A stretch of 53,220 nt of DNA from Bacteroidales bacterium (GTDB lineage: Bacteria; Bacteroidota; Bacteroidia; Bacteroidales; UBA932): positions 1 through 53,220 of the forward strand of contig JAKSJM010000013.1 in the NCBI GenBank assembly GCA_024398075.1, given 5' to 3'. Below the pieces are notes generated by a model. The model ran no database searches and had not been told where the DNA came from. It was given only the letters and a program-made list of their open reading frames with translations. Position 1 is the stretch's first letter. Each line of letters opens with the position of its first letter. Shown one piece after another: positions 1-9,784 of this stretch. Position numbers and translations under genes: made by a program.

Positions 1-224
<224 letters not shown>

Positions 225-243
225 TAGAATCAAATATTTTGAG

Positions 244-275
244 AAGGGTGACCGTTTGGCCACCCTTTTCTTTTA
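244..275 (+). terminator. Intrinsic terminator after rpoC
   Basis: AAGGGTG, ACC, a GTTT loop, GGC and CACCCTT form a stem of about 9 pairs with one A-C mismatch. A T-rich tail (TTTTCTTTT) follows. It separates rpoC from cysS. Confidence 0.75.
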
Positions 276-345
276 TCCACCATCTCGTAATATAAAGAAG
301 AATTGTTATATTTACGAGTTAAAAAGAAAAGAGAAAATACTAGAT

Positions 346-1911
346 ATGAGAGACATTAGACTTACAAATACCCTCACACATCAGAAGGAGCTTTTCAAGC
401 CCGTTCATGAGGGACATGTCGGAATGTACGTTTGCGGTCCTACCGTGTATGGCGATGCACATCTCGGACACGCTAGACCAGGAGTTACATACGATGTTTT
501 ATACAGGCTTTTCAAGCACCTTGGATACAAGGTGCGCTATGTCAGAAACATCACGGATGTAGGTCACCTCGAGCATGATGCGGACGAAGGAGAGGATAAG
601 ATCGCAAAGAAGGCACGCCTCGAGCAGCTTGAGCCTATGGAGGTAGTGCAGACTTATACATTGAGATATCACGAAGCTATGCGAATGCTCAATGTAGCAC
701 CTCCTTCTATCGAGCCACGCGCCAGTGGTCATATCGTCGAGCAGATCGAGGCTGTAAAGAAGATCCTCGAGTCAGGATACGCCTATGAGTCAAATGGTTC
801 CATCTACTTCGACGTACAAAAGTATAATCAGGACCACCATTACGGAATCCTCTCTGGTCGTACGCTTGACGATACACTTGAAGGAACGAGAGCATTGGAC
901 GGACAGAATGACAAGAGAGCACCATACGACTTCGCCATCTGGAAGAAGGCTGAGCCACAGCATATCATGAGATGGCCTTCACCTTGGGGTGCAGGCTTCC
1001 CTGGCTGGCACCTCGAGTGCTCGGTGATGGGTGAGAAATATCTCGGTCACGAGTTCGACATCCATGGTGGCGGAATGGATCTCATGTTCCCTCACCACGA
1101 GTGTGAGATCGCTCAGAATGTGGCATCTCGTGGAACCCAGGGCGTACATTACTGGGTTCACAATAACATGATCACCATCAATGGCCAGAAGATGGGCAAG
1201 TCCCTCGGAAACTTCATCACTCTGCCTCAGCTTTTCGCGGGCGAGCATGAGAAGCTCGAACAGGCTTATAGCCCTATGACCATCAGATTCTTCATCCTCC
1301 AGGCACATTATCGTGGCACATTGGACTTCTCAAATGAGGCCCTGCAGGCTGCTGAGAAGGGTTTGAAGAGGATTCTGCAGGCAGCGAAGGACCTTCGCGC
1401 CCTCGCGGCTGCAGCTGGCGTCACCTCACCTGTCAAGGGTACTGAGGGACGCCCTGCGAATGCATTGAAATATGGCGAGTTCATCGACGATATCGCTCCT
1501 GACACATGCCCAGCCACCACAGCGGAGATCAAGGCCATCTTCGATGGCGTATACGACGCTATGTGCGACGACATGAACACCCCTATCGCATTGTCCCAGT
1601 TCTTCGACGCTGTACGCATCATCAACACCGCGAAGGAGAAGAAGATGACCCTCTCCAAGGGCGACTACGAGACCCTCGTACGTCTTTTCGACGACATCCT
1701 CTTCGGAGTGCTCGGTCTGCGTGATGACGAAGGCGAGAGCGGCCGCTCAGGCAAGGCCATCGCCGGCCTCATGAACATCGTCCTCGAGTCGCGCGCGAAG
1801 GCTAAGGCAGCCAAGGATTGGACTACATCAGACCACATCCGCGACACCCTGAAGGAGCTTGGAATCGCTGTCAAGGACACCAAGGACGGTGTGGAGTGGA
1901 CACTTGAATAG
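346..1911 (+). CDS. cysS: Cysteine--tRNA ligase
   Basis: A 521-residue class I aminoacyl-tRNA synthetase that charges tRNA-Cys in the cytoplasm. The HIGH-type motif is HLGH at residues 39-42, and the KMSKS-type motif appears as KMGKSLGNF. Candidate zinc ligands are Cys30 (MYVCGPT), the Cys of WHLECS and the HHECE segment, as in the family. The frame is open further upstream to base 91, but that extension overlaps rpoC and crosses its terminator, and the protein family begins near [11 protein letters not shown] therefore place the start at ATG 346. xthA starts 4 bp downstream, so the two are probably co-transcribed. Confidence 0.95.
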   Translation: MRDIRLTNTLTHQKELFKPVHEGHVGMYVCGPTVYGDAHLGHARPGVTYDVLYRLFKHLGYKVRYVRNITDVGHLEHDADEGEDKIAKKARLEQLEPMEVVQTYTLRYHEAMRMLNVAPPSIEPRASGHIVEQIEAVKKILESGYAYESNGSIYFDVQKYNQDHHYGILSGRTLDDTLEGTRALDGQNDKRAPYDFAIWKKAEPQHIMRWPSPWGAGFPGWHLECSVMGEKYLGHEFDIHGGGMDLMFPHHECEIAQNVASRGTQGVHYWVHNNMITINGQKMGKSLGNFITLPQLFAGEHEKLEQAYSPMTIRFFILQAHYRGTLDFSNEALQAAEKGLKRILQAAKDLRALAAAAGVTSPVKGTEGRPANALKYGEFIDDIAPDTCPATTAEIKAIFDGVYDAMCDDMNTPIALSQFFDAVRIINTAKEKKMTLSKGDYETLVRLFDDILFGVLGLRDDEGESGRSGKAIAGLMNIVLESRAKAKAAKDWTTSDHIRDTLKELGIAVKDTKDGVEWTLE

Positions 1912-1915
1912 GCCA

Positions 1916-2671
1916 ATGATGAAGTTCGTCAGCTGGAATGTAAACGGCCTCAGGGCGGTCTGTGGCAAGGGTTTCGCCGAGATTTTCGACAGCCTTGACG
2001 CCGATTTCGTGTGCCTTCAGGAGACTAAGCTCCAGGAGGGCCAGATAGACCTTGAATTCCTCGGCTACAGTTCCTACTGGAACTATGCCGAGAAGAAGGG
2101 CTACTCCGGCACCGCCATCTACACACGCCATACTCCCCTCTCAGTGAGCTACGGCATTGGCGTAGAAGAGCACGACCACGAGGGTCGCGCGGTCACACTC
2201 GAGATGGAGGATTTCTACCTGGTATGCGTCTACGTACCGAACTCACAGGATGGCCTCAAGCGCCTCGACTATCGTATGAGCTGGGAGGACGCCTTCAGGG
2301 ATTACCTGGTGGAATTGGCACAGAAAAAGGGAGTCATCGTGTGTGGCGACATGAATGTGGCGCACAATGAAATAGACCTCAAAAATCCAGCTACAAACCA
2401 CTTCAACGCAGGTTTCTCCAACGAGGAAAGAGGCAAGATGACAGAACTCCTCGGAGCCGGTTTCATCGACACTTGGAGATTCCAGCACCCAGAAGAAGTC
2501 AAGTACTCGTGGTGGTCTTACAGGATGAAGGCCCGTGAGAGGAACGTAGGGTGGCGCATTGACTACTTCCTCGCAAGCGAGAGCCTGCGTGAACGCATCG
2601 AGTCCACCGAGATTCACGACGAAATCTTCGGATCAGACCACTGTCCAGTGGAGCTCGTCATAAAGCAATAA
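1916..2671 (+). CDS. xthA: Exodeoxyribonuclease III (AP endonuclease)
   Basis: A 251-residue member of the endonuclease/exonuclease/phosphatase superfamily, expected to cut DNA at abasic sites and act as a 3'-5' exonuclease in base excision repair. Recognised motifs are the N-terminal FVSWNVNGLRA, the metal-binding Glu in CLQETKLQ, GDMNVAHNEIDL, the GWRIDYFLAS segment and the C-terminal GSDHCPVEL. The start is ATG 1916 or the adjacent ATG 1919; the longer open frame to 1859 runs into cysS and is not used. The gene follows cysS by 4 bp and converges with the membrane protein gene on the other strand. Confidence 0.93.
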   Translation: MMKFVSWNVNGLRAVCGKGFAEIFDSLDADFVCLQETKLQEGQIDLEFLGYSSYWNYAEKKGYSGTAIYTRHTPLSVSYGIGVEEHDHEGRAVTLEMEDFYLVCVYVPNSQDGLKRLDYRMSWEDAFRDYLVELAQKKGVIVCGDMNVAHNEIDLKNPATNHFNAGFSNEERGKMTELLGAGFIDTWRFQHPEEVKYSWWSYRMKARERNVGWRIDYFLASESLRERIESTEIHDEIFGSDHCPVELVIKQ

Positions 2672-2727
2672 CCTGAAAGCGAGGCCTACGCCTGAAGTTG
2701 GCGAGCCTAGGGTTGGCTGTAGAAAAA

Positions 2728-3711
2728 CTACTTCCCGGTGCGCCTGAGGTGGTAGGCGATGTAGCACGCGAGGCCAGAAAGGAGCATCGTGACTGCCTGG
2801 GCCTCGTGCGCGAGCGTCGCGAAGAGGATGCCCGACTCCCAAGGAAGGGCATACAGCGAGGCGATCGCGGTGGCCACGATGAAGTGGTATGCGCCGAATC
2901 CGCCTGGCACTGGTACCACTGAAGCAATGCTACCGGCAGCCATGAGGAAGACAGCGTCGAGCGCGCCCAGTTCTGCGAAGCCTGGCAGGGCGCGGATGAA
3001 GCAGAAGCTCTGAAGGCAGTATGCTGCCCAGATGAAGACGGTGTAGAGTATGAAGATTCCGGCGTGCTCAAGGCGAAGTCCTGTCCGGACGCCCTCCCAG
3101 AGTCCATTGACCACACCCCATACTTTGGCGCACAGGCTGTTTCTGTCCTTGAAATGCACAAGGCCCCAGAGGCATGCACATCCCATTATCACGAGTGCAC
3201 CTATCATCCATCCCATACCCACATTCAGGCGTGACGATGCCGGAATAAGTATCCTCTCATACATGAAGGTGCCGAAGACGTCCCACTTGAAGACGGTAAG
3301 ACCCACGAGGATAAGAAAGAGGCTGAGAAGGTCCCACATGCGCTCGACGACTATGGTGCCCAGCACCTTGTCGTAGCTCGCTCTCTCGCTCACCAGAAGC
3401 CCGCAGCGCACAAACTCGCCCGCACCTGGTATGCCACAATTTGCAGCATTGCCAATGCATACGGCATCGAAAATAGTCGAGAACCTAGCATCGCGGTCCA
3501 ATGGTCTCACGAGTATGGCCCACCTGAAAGCCCTGAGCAAGAAAGCAAGCAGTCCACAGGCCATCCCTGCCAGTACCCAAGCCCAGCGACAACTGCCAAG
3601 TCCTCCCCAGAAAGCACTCCAGTCGACTCCCCTGAATGCGAAGAACAGCAGCACCAAGGCGAGTGCCACTGAGAGGGAAAACTTCAGTATTTTGGATACT
3701 TTCTTGTTCAT
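2728..3711 (-). CDS. Flippase-like (LPG synthase TM family) integral membrane protein
   Basis: A 327-residue polytopic membrane protein resembling the lysylphosphatidylglycerol synthase transmembrane / UPF0104 family. It shows repeated hydrophobic segments and the family-like pieces FLLRAFRWAILV, NAANCGIPGAGEFVRCG and the C-terminal SVVPVPGGFGAYH. Family members are thought to move lipids or glycolipids, but no substrate can be assigned here. The start is ambiguous: ATG 3729 lies upstream of a TAAATTTG box (3724-3717), while the tandem ATGs at 3714 and 3711 (MNKKVSKIL) give a normal N-terminus, so 3711 is chosen. It is divergent from the kinase gene. Confidence 0.75.
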   Translation of the reverse strand: MNKKVSKILKFSLSVALALVLLFFAFRGVDWSAFWGGLGSCRWAWVLAGMACGLLAFLLRAFRWAILVRPLDRDARFSTIFDAVCIGNAANCGIPGAGEFVRCGLLVSERASYDKVLGTIVVERMWDLLSLFLILVGLTVFKWDVFGTFMYERILIPASSRLNVGMGWMIGALVIMGCACLWGLVHFKDRNSLCAKVWGVVNGLWEGVRTGLRLEHAGIFILYTVFIWAAYCLQSFCFIRALPGFAELGALDAVFLMAAGSIASVVPVPGGFGAYHFIVATAIASLYALPWESGILFATLAHEAQAVTMLLSGLACYIAYHLRRTGK

Positions 3712-3716
3712 CATCG

Positions 3717-3755
3717 CAAATTTAGGCATTTTTAGAAGTTTTTTGTTTAAATTTG
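3717..3755. promoter_or_regulatory. Divergent -7 boxes between the flippase-like gene and the kinase gene
   Basis: Two Bacteroidota-type TAnnTTTG boxes face outward: TAAATTTG on minus at 3724-3717 and TAAATTTG on plus at 3748-3755. No convincing TTTG -33 element is seen at the expected distance for either. The minus box is so close to the tandem ATGs that its transcript would be nearly leaderless. Confidence 0.4.
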
Positions 3756-3779
3756 CTTTTTAGTATAACTAAATTGGGT

Positions 3780-4787
3780 ATGAAATCTATTCTTGGCATC
3801 GGAAACGCATTGACCGACATCCTCGCAGTCCTTCCTGACGACACCCTTCTGAAGACCTATCACCTTCCAAAGGGCAGCATGCAGCACGTCGACATGGAGA
3901 CTGGCGACAAGATTTGGGCTGCGCTTAAACCATTGGGCGTCAAGTATGTAGCTGGTGGTTCGGCAGCGAACACCATCACATGCACCGCGATTTTCGGCAT
4001 GCCATCCAGCTTCATTGGAAAGATAGGCGACGACGAGCTTGGCCTGCTATTCAAGAGCGACCAGGAGCAGTACGGAGTGAAGACCACCCTGCTGAAGAGC
4101 GAGCACTCTTCCGGCAGATCCATGGTGTTCGTGAGCGGAGGAAACGCAGAGCGCACCTTCGCGGTGTATCTCGGAGCGGCGCTCGACCTCGTGCCTGAAG
4201 ACCTGAAGGCCGAGTACTTCGAGGGCCACGACTACTTCCACATCGAGGGCTACCTCGTGCAGAACCAGGCACTCATCCGCCGCGCCGTCGAGCTCGCTCA
4301 CGACGCAGGATGCATCATCTCCCTCGACATGGCATCGTACAATGTAGTCGAGTCAAACGAGGCCTTCCTCCATGACATCGTGGAGAAGTACGTGGACATC
4401 GTCTTTGCAAATGAGACTGAAGCCAAGGCATTCACCAAGATAGAGAACCCTGTGCTCGCGCTCGACGAGATCTCGCGCCACTGCAAGATAGCCGTGGTGA
4501 AGGTCGGAAAGGACGGAAGCTGGGTAAAGGCGGGCGAGGAGAAGCATTACATCCCTGTTTGGCCAGCTGCCACCATCGACGCCACCGGCGCCGGCGACAC
4601 ATACGCTGCCGGCTTCCTCTATGGCCACTCCCTCGGCATGCCTCTGAAGGTGTGCGGCGAGATTGGCTCGATCATTGCGGCCAAGGTAGTCGAAGTGATC
4701 GGCACAAAGATCGACATCCCTCGCTGGAAGGCAGCGAAGCAGGAAATCCGCGAGCTCATTGTGGCAAACGGAGGCAAACTAGACTAA
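3780..4787 (+). CDS. PfkB-family kinase, adenosine kinase-like
   Basis: A 335-residue ribokinase/PfkB-fold sugar or nucleoside kinase. It has the N-terminal signature ILGIGNALTDILA, the GGSAANT substrate loop, and the C-terminal anion hole and catalytic Asp in DATGAGDTYAAGFLYG near residue 270. Bacteroidota members of this shape are usually called adenosine kinase-like, but substrate is an inference. The start is ATG 3780 (MKSILG), not the upstream in-frame ATG at 3753, which overlaps the TAAATTTG box. It is followed after 15 bp by the DUF6913-like gene and probably heads an operon with it and popT. Confidence 0.85.
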   Translation: MKSILGIGNALTDILAVLPDDTLLKTYHLPKGSMQHVDMETGDKIWAALKPLGVKYVAGGSAANTITCTAIFGMPSSFIGKIGDDELGLLFKSDQEQYGVKTTLLKSEHSSGRSMVFVSGGNAERTFAVYLGAALDLVPEDLKAEYFEGHDYFHIEGYLVQNQALIRRAVELAHDAGCIISLDMASYNVVESNEAFLHDIVEKYVDIVFANETEAKAFTKIENPVLALDEISRHCKIAVVKVGKDGSWVKAGEEKHYIPVWPAATIDATGAGDTYAAGFLYGHSLGMPLKVCGEIGSIIAAKVVEVIGTKIDIPRWKAAKQEIRELIVANGGKLD

Positions 4788-4802
4788 AGAAAGTGTAAGC
4801 AT

Positions 4803-5336
4803 ATGGCTGTAAAAGACGCTATCCAGAGAATGTTCCAGAGAAGGACCCTTGCGAAGAACGGAAGCAAGGTTCCTACGCACATCGTACCTCTGAGGGACAT
4901 CCACACCGCAGTAGCATTCATCGACGTGGAAGACACGTCGTTCGACCAGTGCAAGGCTGCTCTCCTCACATTCTTCAGGGAGAACAACATACATGCGGAG
5001 ATATTCTTCTTCGATTTCAGAAAGATAGGCAAGAATGAGCTGCTCATCACGAGCATAAACACCACCATACTGAAGAAGGACCTGAACTGGTTCGGCAAGC
5101 CTTCAAAGGAAAAGATCGGCGTCATGCTCGACAGGCGACCTGACCTGTTCATCTCGCTTGTGAACTCTACAGACTTCACCATCGAGTACATGGCAAACTG
5201 CAGCGAGGCTCGCTTCAAGATAGGCCGCAAGCAGCTTCCTGGCAATGTCTTCGACATCGTCGTGGCTGGCACCGAGAACTCATCGCAGTACGAGGTATTC
5301 CTGTCGCTCAGGAACCTTCTCAGGCAGATGCAGTAG
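4803..5336 (+). CDS. DUF6913-like conserved protein of unknown function
   Basis: A 177-residue soluble protein with no signal peptide or membrane segment. It resembles a family found in Bacteroidota chromosomes (DUF6913, assigned from memory of its features: KIGVMLDRRPDLFISL, then ANCSEARFKIGRK). It begins with a basic, probably helical stretch and has an alternating strand/helix pattern after residue 35. No catalytic motif is evident. It lies 15 bp after the kinase gene and 3 bp before popT, so the three are very likely one transcript. A role linked to the membrane transporter is possible but unsupported. Confidence 0.6.
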   Translation: MAVKDAIQRMFQRRTLAKNGSKVPTHIVPLRDIHTAVAFIDVEDTSFDQCKAALLTFFRENNIHAEIFFFDFRKIGKNELLITSINTTILKKDLNWFGKPSKEKIGVMLDRRPDLFISLVNSTDFTIEYMANCSEARFKIGRKQLPGNVFDIVVAGTENSSQYEVFLSLRNLLRQMQ

Positions 5337-5339
5337 AAG

Positions 5340-6236
5340 ATGAAGAAATTTTGGAAAGACATAGTAGTGGGAATCAAAGGATTCCTCATGGGGGCCGCGA
5401 ATGTGGTCCCTGGTGTTTCTGGTGGCACCATGGCCCTTATCACGGGTATTTATGAAGAGATCATTGGGGCACTGAACTCCGTTATGGAACCAGCGACCTG
5501 GAAGGCGCTCCTCCATGGCAAGTTCAAGGAGTTCTGGAAGGCCATCCATGGCAGATTCCTCATCGCCCTGGTGATAGGAGTCGCTGCCAGCATCTTCTCC
5601 CTGGCGAAGCTCATCGAGACTCAGCTTGCCTACCACCCCATCCAGGTGTGGGCATTCTTCTTCGGACTCATCGTCGCATCGGCGGTGGTCATGTTCATTG
5701 GCATAAAGGACTGGAAGCTGCGCGACATCCTCATGGTCATCATAGGTCTTGCGCTGGGAGTGGCCGTATGCACCCTCTCCCCTACAGAAACGCCTGACGA
5801 TCTGTGGTTTATCTTTATCTGCGGCGCTATTTCGATCTGCACAATGATCCTGCCCGGCATCTCCGGCAGCTTCATCCTGGTGATAATGTCCAAGTACGAC
5901 TACATCATGTCCGCCATCAGTGAGCTGAACATCCCGGTACTCGTGGTGTTCGCGCTTGGCTGCGCCGTCGGAATTCTCTCCTTCGCGAAATTCCTGCACT
6001 GGCTGCTCGCCCGCTGGCAGAAGCAGACCATGCTCGTGCTTCTAGGCTTCGTCCTTGGCTCGCTTGTGAAAGTATGGCCTTGGGCAAATACAGAGGCCAT
6101 CTTTCAGGCACAGCTCCTCAGGGGTGATCACGCCGACCTCATAGACATGCAGATTCCTTCTGCCATCATCTGGTGCCTTCTCGGCATCGGCATCATAGCT
6201 GTGATAGAGAGAATTTCTAAAAAGAAGCATGCATAG
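5340..6236 (+). CDS. popT: DUF368 family undecaprenyl-phosphate translocase
   Basis: A 298-residue polytopic membrane protein of the DUF368 family. The duplicated signature is visible: NVVPGVSGGTMALITGIYEE near residue 21 and the related MILPGISGSFILVIMSKYD near residue 178, suggesting two inverted halves. DUF368 proteins (PopT) are established as translocases that return undecaprenyl phosphate across the cytoplasmic membrane for reuse in peptidoglycan and glycan synthesis. The gene follows the DUF6913-like gene by 3 bp. Symbol is by family membership. Confidence 0.82.
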   Translation: MKKFWKDIVVGIKGFLMGAANVVPGVSGGTMALITGIYEEIIGALNSVMEPATWKALLHGKFKEFWKAIHGRFLIALVIGVAASIFSLAKLIETQLAYHPIQVWAFFFGLIVASAVVMFIGIKDWKLRDILMVIIGLALGVAVCTLSPTETPDDLWFIFICGAISICTMILPGISGSFILVIMSKYDYIMSAISELNIPVLVVFALGCAVGILSFAKFLHWLLARWQKQTMLVLLGFVLGSLVKVWPWANTEAIFQAQLLRGDHADLIDMQIPSAIIWCLLGIGIIAVIERISKKKHA

Positions 6237-6279
6237 GCTTCGCTGATATAACATTTTTAAATTAAAATTTTAATACATA

Positions 6280-6316
6280 GCCAGCTGATTATCAGGTCAG
6301 TTGGCATTTTTTCTTT
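6280..6316 (+). terminator. Intrinsic terminator after popT
   Basis: GCCAGCTGA (6280-6288) pairs with TCAGTTGGC (6297-6305) including one G-T wobble, with an 8-nt loop and the tail ATTTTTTCTTT. The rest of the 209-bp gap holds AT-rich sequence and the susC promoter. Confidence 0.8.
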
Positions 6317-6336
6317 AAAAAACTGACCCGAAATCA

Positions 6337-6367
6337 TTGACTTTGTATTTCATTTTATTTACATTTG
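6337..6367 (+). promoter_or_regulatory. Promoter of the SusC/SusD import operon
   Basis: ATTG ending at 6339, 20 bp spacing, then TACATTTG at 6360-6367 fit the Bacteroidota sigma-ABfr consensus. A second TTTG at 6342-6345 is too close to be the -33. The transcript would have a leader of about 70 nt before ATG 6446. Confidence 0.65.
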
Positions 6368-6445
6368 TAAAAGTTAGTAGTGGTGATTTGCCTTACTTTA
6401 CCAGGTAATCATCTATTTATCATTTATTTATTAAAATCTTAGGCC

Positions 6446-9400
6446 ATGAAAAAAGCTAAATTACTTTTCATTTTGGCCGGTATTCTTTTGACCATGCTGC
6501 CTGCATTCGCGCAGCAGACAGTCAAAGGTATCGTCATTGCTGAAGAAGACGGACTTCCTATTCCGGGAGCATCTGTCTTCGTAAAGGGCAGCACTAAGAT
6601 CGGTACTGTTACCGATATAGATGGAAACTTCTCGCTTTCCGTTCCTAGTTCTGCCAAGACTTTGGTTGTTTCATACCTCGGTATGCTCGACCAGGAAGTC
6701 GCAGTAGCACCAAACATCAAAGTCACGCTCAAAAACGACTCCGAAATGCTCGAGCAGGTAGTCGTGACCGGTATGCAGAAGATGGACAAGCGCCTCTTCA
6801 CCGGTTCAACCACACGAGTTCAGGCAGAGGACGCTAAGCTTAGCGGTATAGCCGACATCTCACGCTCCCTCGAAGGACGTGCAGCCGGAGTCTCAGTCCA
6901 GAACGTATCAGGTACTTTCGGTACCGCGCCAAAGATCCGCGTCCGCGGTGCTACCTCCATCTACGGTAGCTCCAAGCCATTGTGGGTTGTAGACGGCGTC
7001 ATCATGGAGGATGTAGTGGACGTCAGCGCTGATGAGCTTTCATCAGGAGACGTCAACACCCTGCTCTCATCTGCTATCGCAGGTCTTAACTCAGACGATA
7101 TCGAGAGCTTCCAGATCCTCAAGGACGGTTCAGCGACCTCTATCTACGGTGCACGTGCGATGGCCGGCGTCATCGTCATCACCACCAAGAAGGGTGCCGC
7201 AGGACAGAGCCGCATCAGTTATACCGGTGAGTACACATACCGTCTCAAGCCTTCTTATAACACCTTCAACATCATGAACTCACAGGACCAGATGTCCATC
7301 TATCAGGAGCTTCAGCAGAAGGGTTATCTGAACTACGCAGAGACTTCAAATGCCGCCGACAGCGGTATCTTCGGTAAGATGTACGATCTCCTCTCGACTT
7401 ACAACCCTACCACTGGCCAGTTCGCACTTGCAAACACTCCAGAGGCTAGAGCAGCATACCTTCGCGAGGCCGAGTTCAGAAACACCGATTGGTTCGACCT
7501 CCTTTTCACAAACAGCATCCAGCATAATCACTCAGTGTCTATTTCTTCTGGAAATGACAAATCTCACTACTACGCTTCATTGAGTGCCATGCAGGATGAT
7601 GGTTGGACCCTCCAGAGTGGAGTACAGCGTTTCACCGCAAACCTCAACACTACTTACAACATCTCAAAGAAACTCTCTGTAAACCTCGTTTCAAATGCTT
7701 CATATCGTAAGCAGCAGGCTCCAGGTACTCTTTCTTCTGACATCGATGCTGTATCCGGAGAGGTCAAGCGTGATTTCGATATCAACCCTTACTCTTACGC
7801 ATTGAACACCTCACGTGCTCTCGACCCTAACGAGACCTACAGACGTAACTATGCTCCATTCAACATCTTCAAGGAGCTTGACAATAACTATATCGACCTG
7901 TCAGTCTCAGACTTCCGTCTCCACACCGAGGTCTCATACAAGCCTGTCTCTAAGCTCGAGTTCAAGGTTCTCGGTGCTGTAAAGCACTCAGCTACCTCGC
8001 AGGAGCACTACATCCTTGATGAGTCAAACCAGGCTATGGCATACAGAGAGATGGGTACCTCTACCATCAGAAAGAATAACTCATTCCTCTACACAAACCC
8101 TGATGACATCTACGCTCTCCCTATCACAGTACTCCCTTACGGAGGTATATATGAGCGTCAGGACAACGCCATCACAGGATGGGATTTCCGTTCTACCGTA
8201 AACTACTCAAACACATTCGCAAAGAACCACATCGTGAACCTTTATGGTGGTATGGAGGCAAACTCAAATGACCGCCACTCTTCATGGTTCAGAGGTTGGG
8301 GTATGCAGTACTCAATGGGTGAGACCCCTAGCTACGCATACGAAGTGTTCAAGAAGGGCGCAGAGGAGAACTCTGAGTACTATAACATCGGCAACAGACA
8401 CGTACGCAGCGCCGCATTCTTCGGAAACGGAACATACTCATACAAGGGTCGTTACACCCTCAACGGAACCATTCGTTATGAGGGTACAAACAAGCTCGGA
8501 AAGAGCCGTTCAGCACGCTGGCTTCCTACATGGAACGTCGCTGGAGCATGGAACGTACACGAGGAGGACTGGTTCGATAACCTTCCTTTCGTATCACACC
8601 TCTCACTCAAGGCATCTTACTCTCTTACCGCTGACCGTGGACCTTCAAGCGTTACCAACTCATTCGTAGTCATCCGCGCGGACAACCCATGGCGTCCATT
8701 CACTTCAGTGAAAGAGAGCCAGCTCTACATCTCTTCTCTTGCAAACTCAGAGCTTACATACGAGAAGAAGCATGAGCTTAACATCGGTATGGACCTCGGT
8801 CTGTTCGATAACAGGATCAACATCGAGGCTGACTGGTACAAGCGTAACAACTTCGACCTCATCGGTGTGGCAAATACAGCCGGCGTCGGTGGAGAGGTTC
8901 GCAAGTACGGTAACATTGCCTCTATGGAGTCTGATGGTGTCGAGCTCACCCTCTCTACCACAAACGTGAAGACCAAGGACTTCTCTTGGACCACAAACTT
9001 CATCTACTCTCACACTCACAACGTCGTTACAAACCTTAAGACCAGCAAGAGAGTTATCGACCTCGTATCAGGAAATGGTTTCGCTCAGGAGGGTTATCCT
9101 GTACGTGCCATCTTCTCTATTCCATTCAGAGGTCTTAATGAAGAGGGTCTTCCTACCTTCCTCGATCAGGATGGAAACGTCACTACCACAGGTATCTACT
9201 TCCAGACTTCAGAGCCTGAGAAGCTCGGATTCCTCGAGTACTCTGGTAACGCAGACCCTACCGACGTAGGTTCATTCGGTAACATCTTCAAGTATAAGGG
9301 CCTTACCCTCAACGTATTCCTTACCTACTCATTCGGAAACGTTGTTCGTCTCGACCGCGTATTCAGAAGATCTTACACTGATCTTTCGTCTATGCCTAAG

Positions 9401-9772
9401 GAGTTCAAGAACCGCTGGACAGTATCAGGAGATGAGAACATAACTACCATCCCTGTCATTGCCAGCAAGACTCAGAACCACAACGACACCCACCTTGCTT
9501 ACGCATACAACGCATACAACTACTCTACCGAGCGTATCGCGAAGGGTGACTTCATCCGTCTTAAGGAGATCTCTGTAAACTATGCACTTCCTAAGTCATG
9601 GAACGAGGCCCTCAAGCTCAAGGATGCATCCATCAAGCTCCAGGCTACCAACCTCTTCCTCCTCTATGCAGACAAGAAGTTGAATGGTCAGGATCCTGAG
9701 TTCTTCAACACCGGTGGTGTGGCTGTGCCTGTACCTAAGCAGTTCACTCTTACACTCAAACTTGGCCTCTAA
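6446..9772 (+). CDS. SusC/RagA-family TonB-dependent outer-membrane transporter
   Basis: A 1108-residue TonB-dependent transporter with a signal peptide (MKKAKLLFILAGILLTMLPAFAQ). A CarboxypepD-regulatory-like domain follows at residues 25-100 (VKGIVIAEEDGLPIPGASV). The plug domain carries the SusC-type signature near 165-185 (KIRVRGATSIYGSSKPLWVVDG) and ILKDGSATSIYGARAMAGVIVITTK. The rest is a large beta-barrel ending in KQFTLTLKLGL. It imports a substrate across the outer membrane with its SusD lid, encoded 12 bp downstream. The metallohydrolase and lipoprotein partners suggest a peptide or protein-derived substrate rather than a glycan, which is inference since no glycoside hydrolase lies in this operon. 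Confidence 0.95.
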   Translation: MKKAKLLFILAGILLTMLPAFAQQTVKGIVIAEEDGLPIPGASVFVKGSTKIGTVTDIDGNFSLSVPSSAKTLVVSYLGMLDQEVAVAPNIKVTLKNDSEMLEQVVVTGMQKMDKRLFTGSTTRVQAEDAKLSGIADISRSLEGRAAGVSVQNVSGTFGTAPKIRVRGATSIYGSSKPLWVVDGVIMEDVVDVSADELSSGDVNTLLSSAIAGLNSDDIESFQILKDGSATSIYGARAMAGVIVITTKKGAAGQSRISYTGEYTYRLKPSYNTFNIMNSQDQMSIYQELQQKGYLNYAETSNAADSGIFGKMYDLLSTYNPTTGQFALANTPEARAAYLREAEFRNTDWFDLLFTNSIQHNHSVSISSGNDKSHYYASLSAMQDDGWTLQSGVQRFTANLNTTYNISKKLSVNLVSNASYRKQQAPGTLSSDIDAVSGEVKRDFDINPYSYALNTSRALDPNETYRRNYAPFNIFKELDNNYIDLSVSDFRLHTEVSYKPVSKLEFKVLGAVKHSATSQEHYILDESNQAMAYREMGTSTIRKNNSFLYTNPDDIYALPITVLPYGGIYERQDNAITGWDFRSTVNYSNTFAKNHIVNLYGGMEANSNDRHSSWFRGWGMQYSMGETPSYAYEVFKKGAEENSEYYNIGNRHVRSAAFFGNGTYSYKGRYTLNGTIRYEGTNKLGKSRSARWLPTWNVAGAWNVHEEDWFDNLPFVSHLSLKASYSLTADRGPSSVTNSFVVIRADNPWRPFTSVKESQLYISSLANSELTYEKKHELNIGMDLGLFDNRINIEADWYKRNNFDLIGVANTAGVGGEVRKYGNIASMESDGVELTLSTTNVKTKDFSWTTNFIYSHTHNVVTNLKTSKRVIDLVSGNGFAQEGYPVRAIFSIPFRGLNEEGLPTFLDQDGNVTTTGIYFQTSEPEKLGFLEYSGNADPTDVGSFGNIFKYKGLTLNVFLTYSFGNVVRLDRVFRRSYTDLSSMPKEFKNRWTVSGDENITTIPVIASKTQNHNDTHLAYAYNAYNYSTERIAKGDFIRLKEISVNYALPKSWNEALKLKDASIKLQATNLFLLYADKKLNGQDPEFFNTGGVAVPVPKQFTLTLKLGL

Positions 9773-9784
9773 TAAGCACGCAAT

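Noticed and set aside
5280-5999. A 239-codon minus-strand open frame opposite popT
   Set aside because: It is the antisense of a strongly recognised DUF368 gene, with a His/Asp-rich composition typical of antisense frames and no promoter.
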